From NCBI GenBank assembly GCA_016210565.1, contig JACQUA010000062.1, forward strand, positions 1 through 44,603: a stretch of DNA of 44,603 nt, given 5' to 3'. This document shows, one piece after another, positions 1 to 8,397 of the stretch (positions within the stretch are counted from its first letter, which is position 1; each line of letters starts with the position of its first letter). The DNA is from Chloroflexota bacterium. Its GTDB lineage: Bacteria > Chloroflexota > Dehalococcoidia > JACQUA01. Position numbers and translations under genes: made by a program. Below the pieces are notes generated by a model. The model was not told the origin of the DNA. It worked only from the letters and a program-made list of their open reading frames with translations, and did not search any database.

Positions 1-208
1 GCTGCGCTCGGTTCGCTCAGCGGAGCGAAGGATTCTTCGACTGCGCTCGCTGCGCTCGCTTCGCTCAGAATGACAGACGGCGCAGCCATTTTCATGGTTC
101 ATGGTGCGCCAGACGGGCATGACAGACTGATTCGTCATTCGCCCCCGATCAAGTCGGGGGTCGTAATTCGTCATTTTGGTTCCGGCTTGTCCGGCTCAGG
201 CAAAACCG
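1..208. repeat. REP-like intergenic repeat upstream of histidine kinase
   Basis: No gene is seen here. The stretch is made of the 'ttcgactgcgctcg...cgctcagaatgacag' word family, which recurs near 23390-23480, 26730-26870, 27190-27400 and 37220-37370, followed by a short inverted unit (gcccccgatcaag / tcgggggtcg, about 140-165). Confidence 0.7.
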
Positions 209-2950
209 ATGTTAGTTCTCATCGCACCTTTTGTCGCCGCCATGGTCAACCTGGCCCTGGGCGTGCTGGTATTCCGGCGGTCGCGCCGCGACCCGGTGCA
301 CCGCAGCTTTGCGCTGATGCTCGCGGGCACGGCGGTCTGGGCGCTGGCCACCTTTTTCATGCGCGGCAGCCAGGACCCGGCCGCGGCCGGCGTCTGGGCA
401 AAGCTGGTATTGATGGCCTTCCCCTTCACTGCTCTCTTTTTCCTCTTCTTCTCCGCCGCGGTCACCGGTTTCAACGCCGGCAAATGGCCCATCGCAGCCG
501 TGACCGTAAGCGCCGCCGGCCTCACCGCGCTGGCGGGGCTGACGGGTCTGGTTTCCAGCGGCGCGGAGGCCGGGGATTTCGGCTACCGGCCGGCCGCCGG
601 CCCGCTCAGCAGGCTGTATTTCTATTATGTTTACGTCCTGGTGGGACTGGGGGTGGCCGTCCTGTTCCGGTCATGGCGCACCACCCCTTATCCCCACCTG
701 AAGAACCGGGTAGCCTACATTCTCATCGCCTCCGGGGTTATTCTCCTCAGCGGTCCCCTCCCTTACCTGCCTGTCCTGGGCATTCCCAACTACCCCCGGA
801 GCGCCGCCGCGATGACCCTCTTCACCATCCTGGCCACCTGGGTCATCCTGCAGCCGCGCCTGCCCGACATCGGTTCCCTCCTCAGAAAGGGACTCGTCTT
901 CCTGGTGCTGGCCATCGCCGGAAGCCTCATCTTCATTCCGGCCCGCCTCGCGCTGCCCCTCCTGGACATCCCCAACCCCGAACTGCTCCGCGACATCCTG
1001 TTCTTCTGGGCCATTCTGGCGACCCTTCTTTTTCTTCCCCTGAGGGGCAGGGTGCAGGGCGCGGTGGAAAAGGCCCTCTTCCGCGAACGCTACCTCCAGC
1101 TCCAGCACCTGGCCCGTCTCATCCGGGAAACCGGCGACCTGGAGAAGATGGAAACTCTCCCTCCGGCGCTCGTCTCCCTCATCGCCCGAACCATGAAAGC
1201 CAGCGCCGCCCGCCTTTTCATCTTCTCCCCCGCTGAGGAAAACTTCTCCTGCCTGGCGGCCGACCCCGGAGGGACCGACGCCGGACGCTTCAGAATCGCC
1301 CACGATAGTCCCCTCGCCGGCTTTCTCAGGCGGCAACAGCGGGCTTTTGCCGTGAGCGAAGCCACCCCTCAAACGGCCGCGGCTCTTGCCTCCCTTGAGG
1401 ACGGGGAAACCTCGCTGGTCCTTCCTCTGCAGTTCGAAGGGAGGCTGATCGGCTTTCTGACGCTGGGAGGCCGCCTTTCGGGAAGGGCCTACAGCCAGGG
1501 AGACCTGCACCTGCTCGACGGGATCGCCCCGCAACTGGCCCTCGGCCTCAGGAATCTCCAGTTGCACCGCACCGAGAGCGGCCGTATCTCTGACCTGGCG
1601 GCCCTCAGAGAGAGCATTTCGGTCATCGGCAGCAGCCTCGAAAAGAAGAGCCTCCTGCACCGCGCCGTGGAGGAGGGGGCCGCTCTCCTCGGCGCGCCCG
1701 CCGTCGCCTTCTGGGAGCTACAAGAGGAAAAGGACGAAATGCATTTCGTGATCAGGAGCGCCAGCGGCCTCTCGGCAGGCTACATCGAATCCCAGAAGCT
1801 GCCGCTGCGCCAGGTACTGCCCGGCGGTATCGAGAACATCAATTCAATGCCCCTCTTCCTCAAGTTCAGTATCCACGAAGCGCCGGTGGGCGACCACCAG
1901 CTCAACATACGGGAGGGTCTGATCATGGCCATGGGCGTGCCGGTGATCTCCCGGGGCCGGTTCATCGGGGCGCTTTCTTTCTTCCACAAGACCCCCGGGC
2001 GACTGTTCACCCAGCGGGACGTTGAAATGGCCCGGAACTTTGCCAGCCATCTGGGCATCGCCCTGGAAAACGCCCGCCTCTACGAGATGGAGAGAGCCGA
2101 ACGCCGGGAACTGGAAGAGATGGAAGGGCAAAGACAGCTATTCCTGGCCGCCATCTCCCACGAACTCAGGACGCCGGTTACTTCAATGAAGCTGGTCACC
2201 GATCTCCTGGTTGAGGAAATGGACGACTCGGAGATACCCTCCCACAAGAAGATGGTAGGGAACCTGAAGCGGAGCCTGGACAATCTCCACCGCCGGGTCG
2301 AGGACCTGGTGGCCTTCGCCAGGCTCCAGAACCCGGTCGTCCGCATAGAGCTCGACCCGGTGCCCCTGCCCGAGGCCATCAGGTCCGCCGCCGAGCTGTG
2401 CCAGCCCTTCTTCGCGGCGAAGAAGCAAGCCCTGAAAATTTCCGTTCCAGAATCTCTGCCCCTGGTGCGGGGCGACGCCTTCCGCCTGGAGCAGATCATC
2501 GCCAACCTCCTCTGGAACGCCAGCAAGTTCACCCCGGATGGCAGCGAGACCATCGTCCGGGCGAAGATAGTCGATGGCCGGCCGGGGGGGGGCGTAGCCG
2601 CAGGTCTTCAGCCTGCGGGGGAGAGCGCAGGGGGCGTAGTCGCAGGTCTTCAGCCTGCGGGGGCGGCGGGCGGTCAAGCAGTCAAGCAGCGGGGCGGGGA
2701 ACTCAATAACTCAGTAACTCAAAGAACTCACTTCGTCCTTGTGGAGATAGAGGACCACGGCGGACCCGGAATTTCCCCGGAAGAGCAGCAGGCGATCTTC
2801 AGGCCCTTCTACACCGCGGCCCCGGGGCGGGGGCTCGGTCTCGGGCTGGCTATCGTCAAGCGCCTGGTCGAACTGCACGGCGGCAAGATATGGGTGACCA
2901 GCCAGCCCGGCGCCACCACGTTTTCGTTCACCATTCCAATAGCAGATTAG
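209..2950 (+). CDS. Membrane sensor histidine kinase (7TM-GAF-GAF-HisKA-HATPase) with repeat insertion
   Basis: This 913-aa sensor kinase would autophosphorylate and pass phosphate to a response regulator, plausibly the OmpR-type regulator at 3729. The N-terminal ~290 residues form several hydrophobic helices resembling the 7TM sensor region of histidine kinases. Two GAF-like domains follow (about residues 310-450 and 470-625), then a HisKA helix with ISHELRTP and the phospho-acceptor His651. The ATPase domain has an N-box ([13 protein letters not shown], about 765-780), a G1 motif (EDHGGPGI) and a G2 motif ([14 protein letters not shown]). I chose the ATG at 209 because it directly precedes the first hydrophobic helix; a TTG at 176 is in frame but lies in repeat-derived sequence. 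Between the N-box and G1, at 2578-2735, about 50 residues are encoded by intergenic repeat words, including two copies of a CCGCAGG...CCTGCGG hairpin. The motifs on both sides stay in frame, so it may still work, but the lengthened ATPase domain is odd. Confidence 0.9.
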   Translation: MLVLIAPFVAAMVNLALGVLVFRRSRRDPVHRSFALMLAGTAVWALATFFMRGSQDPAAAGVWAKLVLMAFPFTALFFLFFSAAVTGFNAGKWPIAAVTVSAAGLTALAGLTGLVSSGAEAGDFGYRPAAGPLSRLYFYYVYVLVGLGVAVLFRSWRTTPYPHLKNRVAYILIASGVILLSGPLPYLPVLGIPNYPRSAAAMTLFTILATWVILQPRLPDIGSLLRKGLVFLVLAIAGSLIFIPARLALPLLDIPNPELLRDILFFWAILATLLFLPLRGRVQGAVEKALFRERYLQLQHLARLIRETGDLEKMETLPPALVSLIARTMKASAARLFIFSPAEENFSCLAADPGGTDAGRFRIAHDSPLAGFLRRQQRAFAVSEATPQTAAALASLEDGETSLVLPLQFEGRLIGFLTLGGRLSGRAYSQGDLHLLDGIAPQLALGLRNLQLHRTESGRISDLAALRESISVIGSSLEKKSLLHRAVEEGAALLGAPAVAFWELQEEKDEMHFVIRSASGLSAGYIESQKLPLRQVLPGGIENINSMPLFLKFSIHEAPVGDHQLNIREGLIMAMGVPVISRGRFIGALSFFHKTPGRLFTQRDVEMARNFASHLGIALENARLYEMERAERRELEEMEGQRQLFLAAISHELRTPVTSMKLVTDLLVEEMDDSEIPSHKKMVGNLKRSLDNLHRRVEDLVAFARLQNPVVRIELDPVPLPEAIRSAAELCQPFFAAKKQALKISVPESLPLVRGDAFRLEQIIANLLWNASKFTPDGSETIVRAKIVDGRPGGGVAAGLQPAGESAGGVVAGLQPAGAAGGQAVKQRGGELNNSVTQRTHFVLVEIEDHGGPGISPEEQQAIFRPFYTAAPGRGLGLGLAIVKRLVELHGGKIWVTSQPGATTFSFTIPIAD
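2578..2735. repeat. In-frame REP/tandem-word insertion inside histidine kinase ATPase domain
   Basis: Two copies of a palindromic unit (CCGCAGG-tcttcag-CCTGCGG) are followed by 'gtcaagcagtcaagcag' and 'aactcaataactcagtaact' words. The same words fill intergenic gaps elsewhere in the window. The insertion keeps the reading frame between the kinase N-box and its G1 motif. Confidence 0.8.
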
Positions 2951-3066
2951 TCGAGCAGTGACCAGTCGAGCAGTGACCAGTCGAGCAGGGACCAGTCGAG
3001 CAGGGACCAGTCGAGCAGTGACCAGTCGAGCAGGGACCAGTCAAGCAGTCCGAGCAGTCTAATTAT
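2951..3066. repeat. Tandem 16-bp repeat array (tcgagcagtgaccag words)
   Basis: About six imperfect copies of the word tcgagcag(t/g)gaccag lie between the kinase stop and the S23 gene. No promoter or gene is recognisable within the array. Confidence 0.85.
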
Positions 3067-3069
3067 AAG

Positions 3070-3432
3070 ATGTCAATCAAGAAATTCGAAGACATCCTGG
3101 CATGGCAAAAGGCAAAGGAATTGGCGAAGCATATCTATGAATTAACAAATGAGGGTGACTTCGCTAAAGACTATGCGCTTAAAAACCAGATAAGGCGTGC
3201 CGCGCTGTCTCCGATGAGCAACATTGCTGAGGGCTATGCCCGCCAGACCGACAAGGAGTTCGTTCAATTCCTGTACATCGCTCTCGGTTCCATAGCGGAG
3301 GTCCAGAGCCAGCTTCATCTGTCTCATGAGCTGGGCTACCTACCAGGGGACGAGTTTGACCGCGTCCTGGAGCAAAGCCGTGAAGTGGCCCGCCTGGTCA
3401 ATGGCCTTCTCCAGTACCTCAAAAGGAAATGA
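3070..3432 (+). CDS. Four-helix bundle protein, S23 family
   Basis: A 120-aa protein of the family first described in 23S rRNA intervening sequences. It has the typical opening F-E-D-I-L-A-W-Q-K-A, the central motif MSNIAEGYAR and the helical segment FVQFLYIALGSIAEVQSQL. Members form a small all-helical bundle, usually pentameric; the molecular role is not established. It sits alone between two tandem-repeat arrays, and a diverged second copy is at 8466-8837 on the other strand. Its base composition is visibly less GC-rich than its neighbours. The arrays on both sides suggest a small mobile or transposed cassette, but no transposase or clear terminal repeats accompany it. Confidence 0.9.
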   Translation: MSIKKFEDILAWQKAKELAKHIYELTNEGDFAKDYALKNQIRRAALSPMSNIAEGYARQTDKEFVQFLYIALGSIAEVQSQLHLSHELGYLPGDEFDRVLEQSREVARLVNGLLQYLKRK

Positions 3433-3728
3433 CGCCGGTTCCATGTCCCTGCTTGAACTGCTCGACTAGCCCCTGCTCGACTGCTTGACTGCTTGACTGC
3501 TTGACTGCTTGACTGGTCCCTGCTCGACTGGTCCCTGCTCGACTGCTTGACTGCTTGACTGCTTGACTGCTTGACTGCTTGACTGGTCCCTGCTCGACTG
3601 GTCCCTGCTCGACTGCTTGACTGCTTGACTGGTCCCTGCTCGACTGCTTGACTGCTTGACTGGTCCCTGCTCGACTGCTTGACTGCCGACTGCTTGACTG
3701 GTCCCTGCTTAGACTGTTAGACTATGGG
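3433..3728. repeat. Tandem array of cttgactg/tccctgctcgactg words
   Basis: About 250 bp of imperfect tandem copies of the words gcttgactg and gtccctgctcgactg run from about 3455 to the next start codon. The words largely mirror, on the opposite strand, those at 2951-3066, so the S23 gene is framed by inverted repeat families. The last copies supply the promoter-like hexamers of the regulator gene at 3729. Confidence 0.85.
3694..3723 (+). promoter_or_regulatory. Repeat-derived promoter of OmpR-type regulator (leaderless arrangement)
   Basis: TTGACT (3694-3699), an 18-bp spacer and TAGACT (3718-3723) end five bases before the ATG at 3729. The same layout (TTGACT-N18-TAGACT-N5-start) precedes the CPBP protease gene. 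Both hexamers are part of repeat words, so chance cannot be excluded without transcript ends. Confidence 0.45.
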
Positions 3729-4436
3729 ATGATGAAAGTGGTCATCATTGAGGACGATCCGAACATAGTTGAGGCCGTCGGCCTGTGCTTCGACCTTCGC
3801 TGGCCGTCGGTGGTCACCCTCGCCGCTACGGACGGACGGAAAGGACTCGACCTCGTGCGGAAAGAGCACCCCAGCATCGTCATCGTTGACTTGGGTCTGC
3901 CCGACCGGGACGGGCTCGATATCGTCCGGGAAATCAGGTCCGGCTCCACGGTGCCGATCATCATCCTGACCGCGCGCGATGACGAGATGGACAAGGTGAG
4001 GGGCCTGGAATTCGGGGCCGACGACTACATTACCAAGCCGTTCAGCCACATCGAGTTCCTGGCGCGGGTCAAGGCCGTCCTGCGCCGCTCCGAACCGGTC
4101 CAGATAGCCGAGGTGACCGAGGGTCTGACCATGGGGGACCTGTCTATCAACTTCCGCAACCGGGAGGTGCAGGTCAAAGGGCAGCCGGTGGTCCTGACCC
4201 CCATTGAGTTCCGGCTCCTTGCCTACCTGGTGCAAAATGCCGGCAACGTCTTGAATCACCGGGCCATCCTCTCCACGATCTGGGGGAATGAATACGAGGA
4301 TGCCCATGACTATCTGAAGGTATACATCCAGCGCCTGCGCTCGAAACTGGAGGAGAACCCCGAGAAACCGGCGCTGATCCTCACCGAGCGAGGAATCGGC
4401 TACCGGTTTCAGAAGCCACCGGTCCGGAGCCAGTAG
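3729..4436 (+). CDS. OmpR/PhoB-family response regulator
   Basis: A 235-aa two-component DNA-binding regulator. The receiver domain (about residues 3-120) has the acidic pair E8/D9-D10, the phospho-acceptor Asp54 (IVDLGLPD), the switch Thr in IILTARDD and the conserved Lys in YITKPF. The C-terminal winged helix (about 135-230) shows the family features LTPIEFRLLAYL, the recognition helix region DYLKVYIQRLRSKLE and the wing ILTERGIGYRF. The start is ATG-ATG at 3729/3732. There is no Shine-Dalgarno sequence; a promoter-like pair ends five bases upstream, so the transcript may be leaderless. The cognate kinase is probably the one ending at 2950. Family members bind direct repeats with a helical-turn spacing, and such an array (TTTACC boxes) lies at 5537-5585. 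Confidence 0.95.
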   Translation: MMKVVIIEDDPNIVEAVGLCFDLRWPSVVTLAATDGRKGLDLVRKEHPSIVIVDLGLPDRDGLDIVREIRSGSTVPIIILTARDDEMDKVRGLEFGADDYITKPFSHIEFLARVKAVLRRSEPVQIAEVTEGLTMGDLSINFRNREVQVKGQPVVLTPIEFRLLAYLVQNAGNVLNHRAILSTIWGNEYEDAHDYLKVYIQRLRSKLEENPEKPALILTERGIGYRFQKPPVRSQ

Positions 4437-4799
4437 CCGGCAGCGAGTGTGAAGCTGCGGGGTCGCAAGTAGAGGGTAGGAAGCCCAACCTTGGGGGGCA
4501 GACAGCCGAGAGTCGCTGGCGGAGCCCCCAGACTTTCAAGTTCTCAACCTGCCAACCCCATAGCCAGCCTTCCTAACCCTACTCCGACCTGTGGAAACCT
4601 GGTGCACCTTGTCTCCCCGTCTCCCCCAACGGCTCCCCGGCATCCTTCCCTGCTTTCCCCAAACCATCCCGAGTCGTAGAAACTCTGAATAACCCTTCTT
4701 GTCGCCCCGCAACCAGGGGCATGTTCTCCGGCCAGCGTAGTGTATTATATCGCCTGGATGATTCTGCTGAGTAGTGGGAACAATCATACCTAAGTACTA
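4437..4799. other. Gene-free stretch with low-complexity words
   Basis: No supported gene. The sequence contains degenerate 'aaccccatag/ccaacc' and 'cctaaccctac' words and drifts into AT-richer sequence before the next promoter. Short open frames here have no recognisable motif. Confidence 0.5.
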
Positions 4800-4828
4800 T
4801 TTACATCGTAGGGGTATCGTGCTATATT
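4800..4828 (+). promoter_or_regulatory. Promoter of transposase remnant (leaderless)
   Basis: TTTACA (4800-4805), a 17-bp spacer and TATATT (4823-4828) lie seven bases before the ATG at 4836. The expected transcript start therefore falls on or next to the start codon. Confidence 0.6.
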
Positions 4829-4835
4829 TGTTCCC

Positions 4836-5111
4836 ATGTTCGTAAGGAAATTCACCCGCCGCAGGGCTGACGGCAGTACTTATGCCTACCTGGTGATGGC
4901 CCGCACGTACCGCGAGGGGAAGAGGGTGCACCAGGAAGAGGTCTGTCGTCTGGGAAATCTGGACGAGCTTCAGGTCGATGGCCAGTTGGATAGACTGATC
5001 CGGAGCCTGGCCCGGTTCTCCCGGCAAAGATGGGTAGTGGCTGACGAAACGGGGATCCCCCAGGTCCGGACGCCATCAGGACTCTCGCAGGGTGGAGACC
5101 AAGTGCCATGA
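4836..5111 (+). pseudogene. IS1634/IS4-type transposase, N-terminal fragment
   Basis: A 91-aa open frame whose first ~65 residues resemble the N-terminus of IS1634-like (IS4 superfamily) transposases: MFVRKFTRRRADGSTYAYLV, then a stretch like REGKRVHQEEVCRLGNLDEL followed by an LxRLIRSLARF helix. Full transposases of this group have about 450-600 residues with a DDE catalytic core; none of that core is present. The frame degenerates after about residue 70, and 5112-5530 shows no continuation that I can recognise in any frame. It keeps a good promoter with a leaderless layout, so the fragment may still be expressed. The alternative is a small independent protein of the same fold. Confidence 0.6.
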
Positions 5112-5536
5112 CAGCCCTGGGAGGAGTCTGCGTTAGGCGAGCGAAATCCCCGGCACACTCTATTTGAGCCCGGGATTTTCCCCCGCGCCGGGCGGTAGGA
5201 TTCCTTCTGCGGTCGTATTGGAATAGTAGTCGACGTTCTGCTCCTGGGATAAAGATCCTGGAAAGATGTGTTGTCCGGATAACGGTCGCCCCAGCCTGCC
5301 GCCATCCCCCATTAGCGGGGTAACGCTCCTGCAGTTCTACGAGAACGGCAGCGCCGAAAAGGGTCCCCCGGCGCCCGAATGCACCCTTCCCTGCAAGGAT
5401 TCCTCGCTTGGCTCGGAATAACAGACCCCGCGGCTCTCACCCGCCGAAGCCCTGAGCAAAGCGAAGGGGCAGTCGAAGGGTCTTTTCCCATCGCTACGCT
5501 TCCTTCTGCAATTCAGCGCCAGCGTGTCGGGCCCTG
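5112..5536. other. Gene-free stretch, probably decayed insertion sequence remnant
   Basis: No supported gene. It follows the truncated transposase and may hold its decayed remainder. Around 5440-5500 it contains the 'gccctgagcaaagcgaaggggcag' REP-type word seen elsewhere in the window. Confidence 0.4.
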
Positions 5537-5585
5537 TTTACCAATTATTTACCTGTTATTCACCTTCCGTTTACCCTTGTTTACC
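5537..5585. promoter_or_regulatory. Phased TTTACC direct-repeat array (OmpR/PhoB-type operator candidate)
   Basis: Five copies of TTTACC (the third is TTCACC) start at 5537, 5548, 5559, 5570 and 5580, that is 11, 11, 11 and 10 bp apart and on the same DNA face. Direct repeats with 11-bp period are the usual binding pattern of PhoB/PhoP-type regulators (the Bacillus PhoP box uses TTAACA-like hexamers at this spacing). A -10-like TATTTA at 5590-5595 follows at once. The OmpR-family regulator at 3729 is the obvious candidate binder; this is inference. Confidence 0.6.
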
Positions 5586-5661
5586 AGCGTATTTATCTCC
5601 CGGCGGTAACATTGTTTCCTGAAACACGTTTATTTCGCGGCGTATTATAGGCAGGAAACAT

Positions 5662-6051
5662 ATGCGCAATGTAGTAGTAATATCAAACGACGAAAGCTTT
5701 CTCGCGCGCGCCACGGACCTCATCAAAAGGGAGGGCTTCGGCTTCCACAGCTTCAACAGCTTTCCCTCATCGCTGCGCCAGGTCGCCAGTCTCGACCCCG
5801 CCGTCATCGTCCTTGACGATCAGATCGGCGACCCCGGCGTCTGGGAGTGCTGCACCCAGTTGCGCCGGGAGTGGCCCGCCCCAATCCTCATCACGGGTCC
5901 CAACGCCAATAGCAGCTCCATGGTCAAAGCCATCAACAAAGGGGCCGACTTCTATCTCAAACGCCCTTTTCACGAAACGGAGTTCATCGCCAGGATCAAG
6001 GCACTCCTGCGCCGGTACGAGTTTTCCCAGCAAGTAGTAAGTAGCAAATAG
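5662..6051 (+). CDS. Stand-alone receiver-domain protein
   Basis: A 129-aa single-domain response regulator with no output domain. The phospho-acceptor Asp52 (VIVLDDQIGD) and the switch lysine (FYLKRPF) are present. The first acidic pocket is changed to S8-N9-D10 instead of the usual E/D-D, so Mg2+ binding and phosphorylation kinetics may be atypical. The end (about residue 122 on) is a repeat-derived tail. The start is well supported: AGGA lies about eight bases before ATG 5662, and a -10-like TATTAT is at 5643-5648. An array of TTTACC boxes is 77-125 bp upstream, which suggests control by an OmpR-type regulator. The helix FIARIKALLRRYE resembles the receiver-linker junction of OmpR proteins, so this may be an OmpR-family regulator that lost its winged helix. 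Confidence 0.85.
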   Translation: MRNVVVISNDESFLARATDLIKREGFGFHSFNSFPSSLRQVASLDPAVIVLDDQIGDPGVWECCTQLRREWPAPILITGPNANSSSMVKAINKGADFYLKRPFHETEFIARIKALLRRYEFSQQVVSSK

Positions 6052-6170
6052 GAAGAGCAGCGGGTAGCGGGTAGCGGGTAGCGGGTAGCAAGTAGACAGT
6101 AGCTAGATCTTCTAACTTTCTAGCCTTTGTAAACCTTATGAACCTTACAAGCCTTATGAACTACGCGGGG
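6052..6170. repeat. gtagcggg / aaccttatgaacc tandem words
   Basis: Imperfect tandem copies of 'gtagcgg' are followed by 'aaccttatgaaccttacaagcc' words up to the next start codon. Confidence 0.75.
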
Positions 6171-6172
6171 GT

Positions 6173-6865
6173 GTGGAACCGGTGAACCCACGGGCCTACC
6201 TCGCCGTCCTGGTCATCTGGCTGGCCATCTTTGGCCTGGCCAGCTTTGCGTTTGCCATCCGGTCTTCGTCTGACGTGGTAACGCTGTCCGTCATGCCCCA
6301 GGTACCCCGGAAGGGCGAGCCGATAGCCATAACCTTCAACCTCAACAATCCCGGACTGCGAACCCTCCCCGTGGCCTACGACTTCTACATCAACGGCAAG
6401 AAGGTAAAAAGCGGCGCCGCCACCCTCAGCGCGGCCTCGTCCCGCAAGTTCTCCTATACCTACGTAAGCGACGTTGAACTTGGGGACCAGGCCAATTTCG
6501 CCATCCGGGCCTCGTCTCCCGACGCCAGCTACGAAAAGTACGTCTCCATCCCCGCCTACGCTCCGCAGGTGTGGAGCAGCTTCGTGTCCTTCGCGTCGTT
6601 TTCCACTTCGGTCATGGGTTCCATGGGGTCCATGATCTACTACCAGGACAGCTTCACGGCCTCCCGCGGGACCCAGGTGGGCGTGGTCTTCGCTCTGGTG
6701 CTCCTGGCGCTGCTGGCCTTCCGGGACGTCACGCGGCATTTCAGGGCGGGCGGGGGCGCCACCGCCGTGGTGGCCCTCCGATTGAAGTTCGCCACCCTGG
6801 CCGCCATTCTCCTCATCATCGTCCTGGCCATGATATTCACCAAGATCGTCCTGATCATGACGTAG
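6173..6865 (+). CDS. Three-TM membrane protein with extracytoplasmic Ig-like domain (exosortase locus)
   Basis: A 230-aa protein from GTG 6173 (GTG 6182 also possible). An N-terminal membrane segment (about 8-28) is followed by a beta-rich domain (about 35-155) that resembles CARDB/Ig-like folds: VTLSVMPQVPRKGEP, then alternating hydrophobic strands and an ING-type turn. Two further membrane helices (about 166-188 and 203-228) are joined by a basic cytoplasmic loop (FRDVTRHFR). The C-terminal two-TM part is similar to the small protein at 42242 (LLALL-x2-R-[DE]-[VL]-TR, then a second helix rich in Ile ending in K-[IV]-x2-I). It converges on the exosortase operon. I infer a role in the same surface-protein system, perhaps as partner or substrate holder; function is unknown. 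Confidence 0.75.
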   Translation: MEPVNPRAYLAVLVIWLAIFGLASFAFAIRSSSDVVTLSVMPQVPRKGEPIAITFNLNNPGLRTLPVAYDFYINGKKVKSGAATLSAASSRKFSYTYVSDVELGDQANFAIRASSPDASYEKYVSIPAYAPQVWSSFVSFASFSTSVMGSMGSMIYYQDSFTASRGTQVGVVFALVLLALLAFRDVTRHFRAGGGATAVVALRLKFATLAAILLIIVLAMIFTKIVLIMT

Positions 6866-7131
6866 ACGTTCGAGGATTCAAAATGCCGTCTTTGCGAGGA
6901 GCGAAGCGACGAAGCAATCCCCGGGTTGGCGGAACAGGCCGGTCCGCCTTGTCCCGGCAGGTCGGGGCTCTCCGAACGGAGGAGCGGACTCTCGCAGAGC
7001 GGGAGAGATTGCTTCGTCCCGACGAAATCGGGACTCGCAATGACATTTTCAGGCTGCCGCCTGCCTGAACCTGCCACACCGTTTCGACAGGGGCGGGGAG
7101 TCATCGAATCTTCTAGTAATGTTGGAATCTT
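6866..7131. repeat. REP-type 'gcgaggagcgaagcgacgaagcaatc' element
   Basis: No gene. An imperfect inverted pair of the word 'attgcgag...gaagcaatc' flanks about 100 bp. The same word pair occurs at 25680-25790 and 37360-37450. Confidence 0.75.
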
Positions 7132-7512
7132 CTAATCGACGTAGTACTTACTCACCTGTACCGGCTCGGGATCCGAGTCACGCCATACCTCCAACACCAC
7201 CTCCTTGACCATGATTTCCTGGGGCCGGATAATGGCCGTGTACATGAAACGGCTCCCCGCCAACACCCGCACCTCCAGGGGCTTCCGGCCCGGGTCGCCG
7301 GTGTCCACTTTAATGATATAGGTGTGCTCCACCACGTCGCGGTTGACAATATCCAGTTCCAGAACCCAGCGGTCCTCCAGCCTACTCAACCGCTCCCTTT
7401 CCACTTCCGAAAGCCGGGAGCGGCTGACACTCCAGTAGCCGATGCCGGCGACCAGGGCCACGAGCACGGCGAGGGAGACCATTACGACCAGTTTTACGTT
7501 CAGGCGGTTCAT
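7132..7512 (-). CDS. Single-TM protein with extracytoplasmic beta domain, downstream of exosortase
   Basis: A 126-aa protein with a short basic N-terminus, one membrane helix (about 8-27) and a soluble domain of alternating strands (about 45-125: RWVLELDIVNRDVVEHTYIIKV and following). The pattern resembles a small immunoglobulin-like domain and recalls the outer domain of the protein at 6173. It starts 30 bases after the exosortase stop codon, with GGAGG about 13 bases before ATG, so it is very probably co-transcribed with the exosortase. Small membrane-anchored partners next to exosortase or archaeosortase genes are common, but I do not recognise a named family. Confidence 0.75.
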   Translation of the reverse strand: MNRLNVKLVVMVSLAVLVALVAGIGYWSVSRSRLSEVERERLSRLEDRWVLELDIVNRDVVEHTYIIKVDTGDPGRKPLEVRVLAGSRFMYTAIIRPQEIMVKEVVLEVWRDSDPEPVQVSKYYVD

Positions 7513-7542
7513 TGACGGCGGGGCCCTCCAAACTGTGCCAGA

Positions 7543-8397
7543 TCAACGGCGCTTCGCGGCGTTGAAGTACACCGCCGCAAATACTGCATACCACGCCGGG
7601 AAGATGACATAGGCCACGTACTGGTGCGCGGCATTGAATCCCGCCCAACCCCACCACTGCGCCGATAGCAGGACCAGCTCGATGCGCACCAGGTTCTGGA
7701 AGGTGCTGCCGAAGACCCCGAAAAGGAAGAGGACCAGGGCGCGCCTCCAGGGCAGGCGGACATCGAGCATCATCAGCGCGAAGAGGGAAATGAATATCCC
7801 CATGGTGATCTGCCCGGCGCATTCGCTGGTGACCAGGGCCGAAATCCGCTCCCCCCCGGGGGGGACAACCGAGACCATGTTCCCCCTGCTGTCCAGGGAC
7901 AGGCCGAAGGCGGGGGCCAGCGCCACCACCAGGTCCAGCGTGGATTTCCCCCAGACCCCTTCGGCCAGCGGCTGCGTCAATACCGGGAAGACCAGAGAGA
8001 AGCCGTACACCGCAAGAACGAACCCGGGGATGAGGGCCGCCGCGCCGAAAAGCACCGTGAATACCCCCAGGGACACCCCCAGCAAGCGGAACACCTGGGC
8101 AAAAACGCCCCCCGCCGGCATGGCGGCCATCAGGCCCACCATCGCCAGGCCCAACAGCAAATACCGCCGCCCCGTCCCGGGCTGGCTCATCGCAGCATGG
8201 ATGGAGTCTCTCTTGAGAAAGACCCAGAACAGGCATACCCCCAGGATGCCCCAGCCGTAGACGCCCGTCCGCCGCAGTCCCTCATTGGTCAGCATGCCGG
8301 GCAATCCGGCCCAGACGTCACGGAAGAAGAGGAGGGCGACGGCGAGCGACAAGCCCAGCCAGACCGCCAGCCTGGACCTGACGCCCCGCCAGTTCAT
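7543..8397 (-). CDS. Exosortase/archaeosortase-family transpeptidase
   Basis: A 284-aa polytopic membrane protein with about eight hydrophobic helices. Near the C-terminus it carries the three residues that define the exosortase/archaeosortase superfamily, in the right order and spacing: Cys in SECAGQ (residue 193), Arg in FQNLVRI (238) and His in AAHQYVAY (258). In the superfamily the Cys is the nucleophile that cleaves a C-terminal sorting signal and transfers the protein to a surface anchor. Start codons at 8424, 8415 and 8397 are in frame, but the first two lie in a 'gaactcaatgaactcaat' tandem repeat; 8397 begins the non-repeat sequence. The gene lies in a minus-strand cluster CPBP protease - S23 - exosortase - TM protein. 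No PEP-CTERM gene is adjacent. The best substrate candidate in the window is the C-terminally anchored cohesin protein ending at 42066; this is inference. Confidence 0.85.
   Translation of the reverse strand: MNWRGVRSRLAVWLGLSLAVALLFFRDVWAGLPGMLTNEGLRRTGVYGWGILGVCLFWVFLKRDSIHAAMSQPGTGRRYLLLGLAMVGLMAAMPAGGVFAQVFRLLGVSLGVFTVLFGAAALIPGFVLAVYGFSLVFPVLTQPLAEGVWGKSTLDLVVALAPAFGLSLDSRGNMVSVVPPGGERISALVTSECAGQITMGIFISLFALMMLDVRLPWRRALVLFLFGVFGSTFQNLVRIELVLLSAQWWGWAGFNAAHQYVAYVIFPAWYAVFAAVYFNAAKRR

Noticed and set aside
176-208. TTG start for the first histidine kinase
   Set aside because: The extra residues come from repeat sequence; ATG 209 directly precedes the first hydrophobic helix.
70-1236. 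388-codon plus-strand frame overlapping the first kinase gene
   Set aside because: Low-complexity Pro/Arg/Gly protein in another frame of the kinase. The kinase frame has membrane helices and conserved motifs.
3455-3720. Regular repeats that might be a CRISPR array
   Set aside because: The units are 7-16 bp words in direct contact, with no spacers and no cas genes nearby.
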